Shown piece after piece: positions 60,101-64,000 of a DNA stretch of 64,000 bases. The number at the start of each line of letters is the position of its first letter. Within the stretch, counting starts at the first letter, position 1. Where the stretch lies: positions 2,035,501 to 2,099,500 of the forward strand of contig OZ037768.1 of the NCBI GenBank assembly GCA_964035545.1. Reading direction: 5' to 3'. Below the pieces are notes generated by a model. The model did no database searches and was not told where the DNA came from. It saw only the letters and a list, made by a program, of their open reading frames with translations. Source of the stretch: Bugula neritina (lineage: Eukaryota; Bryozoa; Gymnolaemata; Cheilostomatida; Bugulidae). The position numbers and the translations under genes were made by a program.

Positions 60101-63100
60101 ATTGCAGAATAGAGTGGAATACAGTAAGGTATTGGAGCTACCTGCAGGGAAACGGCAAGGGCTAATTGTTTTATACATTCTACAAACCATCTACTTAGTA
60201 CCTACACAATAATTGTGCTGCAACATTAACATTCAGCTGTAAAGTAAAGTTGCCATAAAACATGGAATATGAATAGCAAACCCAACTGAACGAGATGTAA
60301 TTTACTAGGGGACTAGGCTTGACCTCCCCATCCCAAGATGTTCTAATAAATGATAGAGCTGAGGCTATAAAAACCAACACTCCTAAATCACTAGATCAAA
60401 TAGAGAAGGATGTGTACTACCAACATGATTAATACTAACAGTTTACAATATGCCACGAAAATAAGAGTAAATATTAGTAGTAGCACTAGTAGCAGCAGCA
60501 GTATTAGCAGTAGCGATATTGTAGTAGTACTGCTACTGCTACTATTACTACTAGTAGCAGCAGCAGCAGTAGTAGTAGCAGTAGTAGCAGTAGCATTAGT
60601 AGTAGTAGTAGTAATAGTAGTAATAGTAGTAATAGTAGTAACAGTACACTATATAATAATACAATAGAATATATTGAGGTGCAGTGCTGAGTTGCCATGG
60701 TAACGCTATGCACGAACAAGTAAATAGGCTACCTGCAGACAAGGAAGACAAATCCAAGCCCTCAGATTCATCAGCATTAAATGGACTTCCAGCAGCGGGT
60801 TTGGGGGGCGTCTGCCGCAGCCTCTCCATCTCCTCAGCATGAGTGGAGGCTAGGGTTTCCAACTGTTCCACCAGCTTGTCACTCACCTAGATGATGCACA
60901 GCTTATCAACTGTCTACCACAACACTATTATTGTTTATATAAATATTTAGCAAACACTTAGCAGGTCATCAACAAAGTGACAGGAAAACTGCTCAGCTGA
61001 CATCCTTATGACAGGAGCTGAGCTTAGAGACAGGCTGTAGCAGGTGGGAGTGTAGTGACTGGTTCTATACTAGAGGGTACAGAGTTATACTATATACAGT
61101 ATATAACATACTGTATATAATATATAACATATAGTATACAGTATAGAATGTGCAGAGTTATACTATACAGTATATTATATACAGTATATAACATACTGTG
61201 TATAATATATAGCATATAGTATACAGTATATAACATACTGTGTATAATATATAGCATATAGTATACAGTATATAACATACTGTGTATAATATATAGCATA
61301 TAGTATACAGTATATAACATACTGTGTATAATATATAGCATATAGTATACAGTATATAACATACTGTGTATAATATATAGCATATAGTATACAGTATAGA
61401 ATGTGCAGAGTTATACTATACAGTATATAATACACTGTTATAGATATCATCACATAGTAGTGGTTAGATTATTCACACAACCACAGAGATATAACAAGGA
61501 CAGACAGAAGTCCAGGGAAGGAGTAAATTCCACAGAGATCTGACCTCAGCATCAGCTGATTAGTGGACAGCGGCAGGCAGCAGAGTACAAAGTCTAACTA
61601 CTGTATTTAGTAAACAATGACAAACTAACCTTGCCACAGTTGGTGTGGAAGGTCGCCTCTGCAGTAAACAGCTTCACCAGATTGTTTGCTATGACCTCCA
61701 CCCTGTTTTCATAGAATCTGGGCAATTCCTTGTGCAACTCATTGTTTATCTCTTCATACAAGTATTTACAATCCTCCATGGCCTCTTGCGCCTGCAAATA
61801 ACTCAAAATCTGACAAGTCGCAGTGCAGAGATGTGGGTGGGTGAATCGGGTGACATAACGACTAGAAGATATGATATATGTGATGGCTTAGCCCAAGGAG
61901 ATGAGTTATATAAGTAGAGAGACGGTCTAGTGCACACCCTGACTCAACTGTTGGGAACTCAACACAGCCTCACACAGCTAGCTGTAGGCTATACATATGC
62001 TAGACCACTATATGACACAGCACTGATACTGCAGCTAAGCATTATATTACCACTATACACGCTCTGAGTCACGCTGTAGGTATTTAGCTAGCTGCTGCAG
62101 TACACTCAGTGTGAAATATAAGTCAGCTAGGCTAAGTCAGCCACTACTAACAAATAACATTATTAGAGTAGTGGCATTTCTTTCAGGTTTTATGTTTCAT
62201 TAGTGACTTCTACCATTGTATTCCATAACTCAGCCAATGCAGTTTCAATAGACTCAGAGCGCACTGCCTGCACTGCCTGTCATTGTTGTAGCCCACTGTG
62301 ATACTGTACATATACTGACCTTGGAGGTTTTAGTGTGATCCGGCTTTTTAGCTGTCACGAGGGAGTCGTATGCTCGCCGGGAATTGTCATAGTCAAGCAA
62401 CTTCCTGCTCCTTTTGTTCATCTTTTCCTAGAAACATACAGTTACATAATAGTCAGCGGATCCCCTTATACAACAGGTCATCACCCCCCTAGCTCTACTC
62501 ATCACACCCCTAGCTCTACTAGACACACCCCTAGCTCTACTCATCACACCCCTAGCTCTACTAGACACCCCCTAGCTCTACTCATCACACCCCTAGCTCT
62601 ACTCGAAACCCCCCCTAGCTCTACTCGACACACCCCTAGCTCTACTCGACACACCCCTAGCTCTACTAGACACCCCCCTAGCTCTACTAGACACCCCCTA
62701 GCTCTACTCAACACACCCCTAGCACTGTTATCTAATACAAATTTATAGGATGCAGGATAATAATAATGTACTAATTTTTACTGGAAAACGTCTTAGCAGA
62801 AAACATTTCCTATTGTCAAAAAGTTATCTTATATGTGATGAATTAGAAAATTTGTAATCTACCAAATTCACCGAGCGTGCTGGACATGACATAGACAGTA
62901 CCAGTTTTATTAACACATTATGCGAAATACATTTTTTTAGAATAATATATTTGTTCCCCGCATTAAGGAATATATCTACAGTGTTGGTTAGAGTCAGAGA
63001 GTATCAAACTTTGTGGTGGCATAAAAGTATAGAAAACCTTCAACTGGGCTCCCAAAATAGGGTTCTAGTAGTTGCAATATTACTACCTAATGATCCCTAC

Positions 63101-64000
63101 ACCAGGCTGTCTGTGGATAGTACAACTAAACCATGTTACACAACAGTTACCATAGCAACAGCTGTGAAAATGTGAAAGCACAAGCACAGGCAGGTCACAT
63201 CCAACTACCAACACTAGATGTAACAGTTGAAAGACATCAGAAATGGTAATATCGTGTCTAGGACATTAAATTACCATACACAAATCTGGTAAAACACAAA
63301 ATCGTCAGATTACTTGAGTGAATGAACTGCACACACACGAGGACACAATACTGTCTAATAATGTTACTAGAGTAAATGTATCTACACAGTAGTTACTAGA
63401 GTACTAGTTATTAGAGTACTAGTTACTAGTTACTAGAGTACTAGTTACTAGAGTACTAGTTACTAGAGTACTAGTTACTAGAGTACTAGTTACTAGAGTA
63501 CTAGTTACTAGAGTACTAGTTACTAGAGTACTAGTTACTAGAGTACTAGTTACTAGAGTACTAGTTACTAGAGTACTAGTTACTAGAGTACTAGTTACTA
63601 GAGTACTAGTTACTAGAGTACTAGTTACTAGAGTACTAGTTACTAGAGTACTAGTTACTAGAGTACTAGTTACTAGAGTACTAGTTACTAGAGTACTAGT
63701 TACTAGAGTACTAGTTACTAGAGTACTAGTTACTAGAGTACTAGTTACTAGAGTACTAGTTACTAGAGTACTAGTTACTAGAGTACTAGTTACTAGAGTA
63801 CTAGTTACTAGAGTACTAGTTACTAGAGTACTAGTTACTAGAGTACTAGTTACTAGAGTACTAGTTACTAGAGTACTAGTTAATAGCAGGGGATTGCACA
63901 CAAAGTAACAATCAGATAGGGCGTATCTACATGCGAATCTCACCTTGTACACAGGAAACTGGTCTAAATAGTCATTGAGATCTGCGTATACCCTCTCTGC
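57134..64000 (-). CDS. BIN1: Amphiphysin/BIN1-type BAR-SH3 protein, 3' part; 5' end beyond the window
   Basis: Exons in transcript order: 63944 to beyond 64000, 62320-62427, 61630-61791, 60733-60886, 59556-59641, 58801-59271, 57614-57703, 57134-57328; 440 codons visible in unbroken phase. The family senses and tubulates curved membrane in endocytosis and at T-tubules. Visible: the last BAR helices ([67 protein letters not shown]); a linker with SPFNADES and two NPF motifs (GNPFAG, GNPFEED), ligands for EH-domain endocytic proteins; a coding Pro-Val-Glu-Pro-Pro-Ala repeat; and an SH3 domain ([34 protein letters not shown]) at the C-terminus, which in this family binds dynamin-type proline motifs. 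The N-terminal amphipathic helix and first BAR helices are missing only because the window ends. Invertebrates usually have one amphiphysin, so BIN1 versus AMPH is nominal. Confidence 0.9.
58020..58130. repeat. Short 21-bp tandem repeat in an amphiphysin/BIN1 intron
   Basis: Five copies of ATGGCTCTATATTCTAAACAT, the last diverged. Confidence 0.85.
58815..58985 (-). repeat. BIN1: Coding 18-bp minisatellite in the amphiphysin/BIN1 linker exon
   Basis: About nine copies of an 18-bp unit (GGTGGTTCCACAGGAGCG on the plus strand) inside exon 58801-59271, all in frame, giving Pro-Val-Glu-Pro-Pro-Ala repeats. Variants give HVGPPA and VDPPA. Copy number is likely polymorphic. Confidence 0.9.
60470..60660. 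repeat. AGT/AGC trinucleotide microsatellite tract, amphiphysin/BIN1 intron
   Basis: GTA/GCA triplets with a central inverted segment (GTAGTACTGCTACTGCTAC), so the tract can pair with itself. Confidence 0.9.
60691..60704. promoter_or_regulatory. X-box-like motif in amphiphysin/BIN1 intron
   Basis: GTTGCCATGGTAAC fits the strict RFX consensus GTNRCC-N2-RGYAAC. It lies about 29 bp below the donor of exon 60733-60886, inside the intron. Function is unknown. Confidence 0.4.
61085..61440. repeat. 42-bp AT-rich minisatellite, amphiphysin/BIN1 intron
   Basis: Five to six copies built from TGTGTATAATATATAGCATA and TAGTATACAGTATATAACAT. The whole array is flanked by two copies of GAATGTGCAGAGTTATACTA (about 61146 and 61400), suggesting the repeat expanded inside a duplicated segment. 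Confidence 0.9.
62475..62735. repeat. About 21-bp minisatellite, amphiphysin/BIN1 intron
   Basis: About 12-13 copies of CCCTAGCTCTACTCATCACAC with C-run length changes, starting about 45 bp from the acceptor of exon 62320-62427. Confidence 0.92.
63146..63159. promoter_or_regulatory. X-box-like motif in amphiphysin/BIN1 intron
   Basis: GTTACCATAGCAAC fits the strict RFX consensus GTNRCC-N2-RGYAAC. It is intronic, far from any start codon in this window. Confidence 0.4.
63400..63885. repeat. 15-bp minisatellite of about 31 near-identical copies, amphiphysin/BIN1 intron
   Basis: GTACTAGTTACTAGA repeated almost without change over about 465 bp. The unit contains the palindrome ACTAGT, so single strands can fold. 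Very low divergence implies recent expansion or active homogenisation. Confidence 0.95.

Noticed and set aside
63419-63952. 177-codon open frame of Thr-Ser-Thr-Leu-Val repeats
   Set aside because: It is the translation of the 15-bp minisatellite; any stop-free unit of length divisible by three gives this.

Overview
This is a eukaryotic, animal-type genomic window. Genes are split into many small exons (about 90-470 bp) with GT-AG introns. Intergenic and intronic DNA is AT-rich and packed with micro- and minisatellites. The gene set (ciliary dynein heavy chain, IQUB, SIAH, TMEM127, a single amphiphysin/BIN1-type gene) points to an invertebrate bilaterian. No sequence here fixes the phylum. Exon borders were read by eye from splice sites, reading phase and family alignment, and may be off by 1-2 bases.

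Layout. 1-1970: AT-rich, no gene seen. 1971-3601 (+): three-exon TMEM127 orthologue with a long Arg/Ser-rich N-terminus. 4428-5351 (-): SIAH-type E3 ubiquitin ligase with its coding region in one exon. 5352-10265: largely non-coding, with a decayed coding-like remnant, a long imperfect TAA-type repeat tract and a possible tRNA-derived SINE remnant. 10266-46855 (-): a complete axonemal dynein heavy chain gene of the DNAH12 type. I could follow 57 exons in consistent phase, predicting about 3,984 residues. 46856-48954: head-to-head promoter region. 48955-56336 (+): complete IQUB orthologue, 14 coding exons, about 876 residues. 57134 to beyond 64000 (-): the 3' part of an amphiphysin/BIN1-type gene (end of the BAR domain, NPF/proline-rich linker, SH3), converging on IQUB.

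How the genes relate. DNAH12 (inner-arm dynein motor) and IQUB (axonemal, radial-spoke-associated) are both cilium genes. They share one divergent upstream region that holds an RFX X-box-like site, which suggests joint ciliary control. SIAH and TMEM127 converge on each other and have housekeeping roles in protein turnover and the endolysosome.

Most notable observations: (1) a tandem pair of equal-length, same-phase, about 65% identical exons in DNAH12 at the AAA5/AAA6 junction, very likely mutually exclusive, with a strong inverted repeat in the intron between them; (2) a stop-free, multiple-of-three intron in the dynein stalk made largely of an 18-bp minisatellite; (3) a repeated pattern in which tandem arrays start at splice sites and carry decoy copies of them; (4) a 12-nt candidate microexon; (5) a 190-codon open stretch with a symmetric-phase cassette-exon signature inside the IQUB ubiquitin-domain intron.
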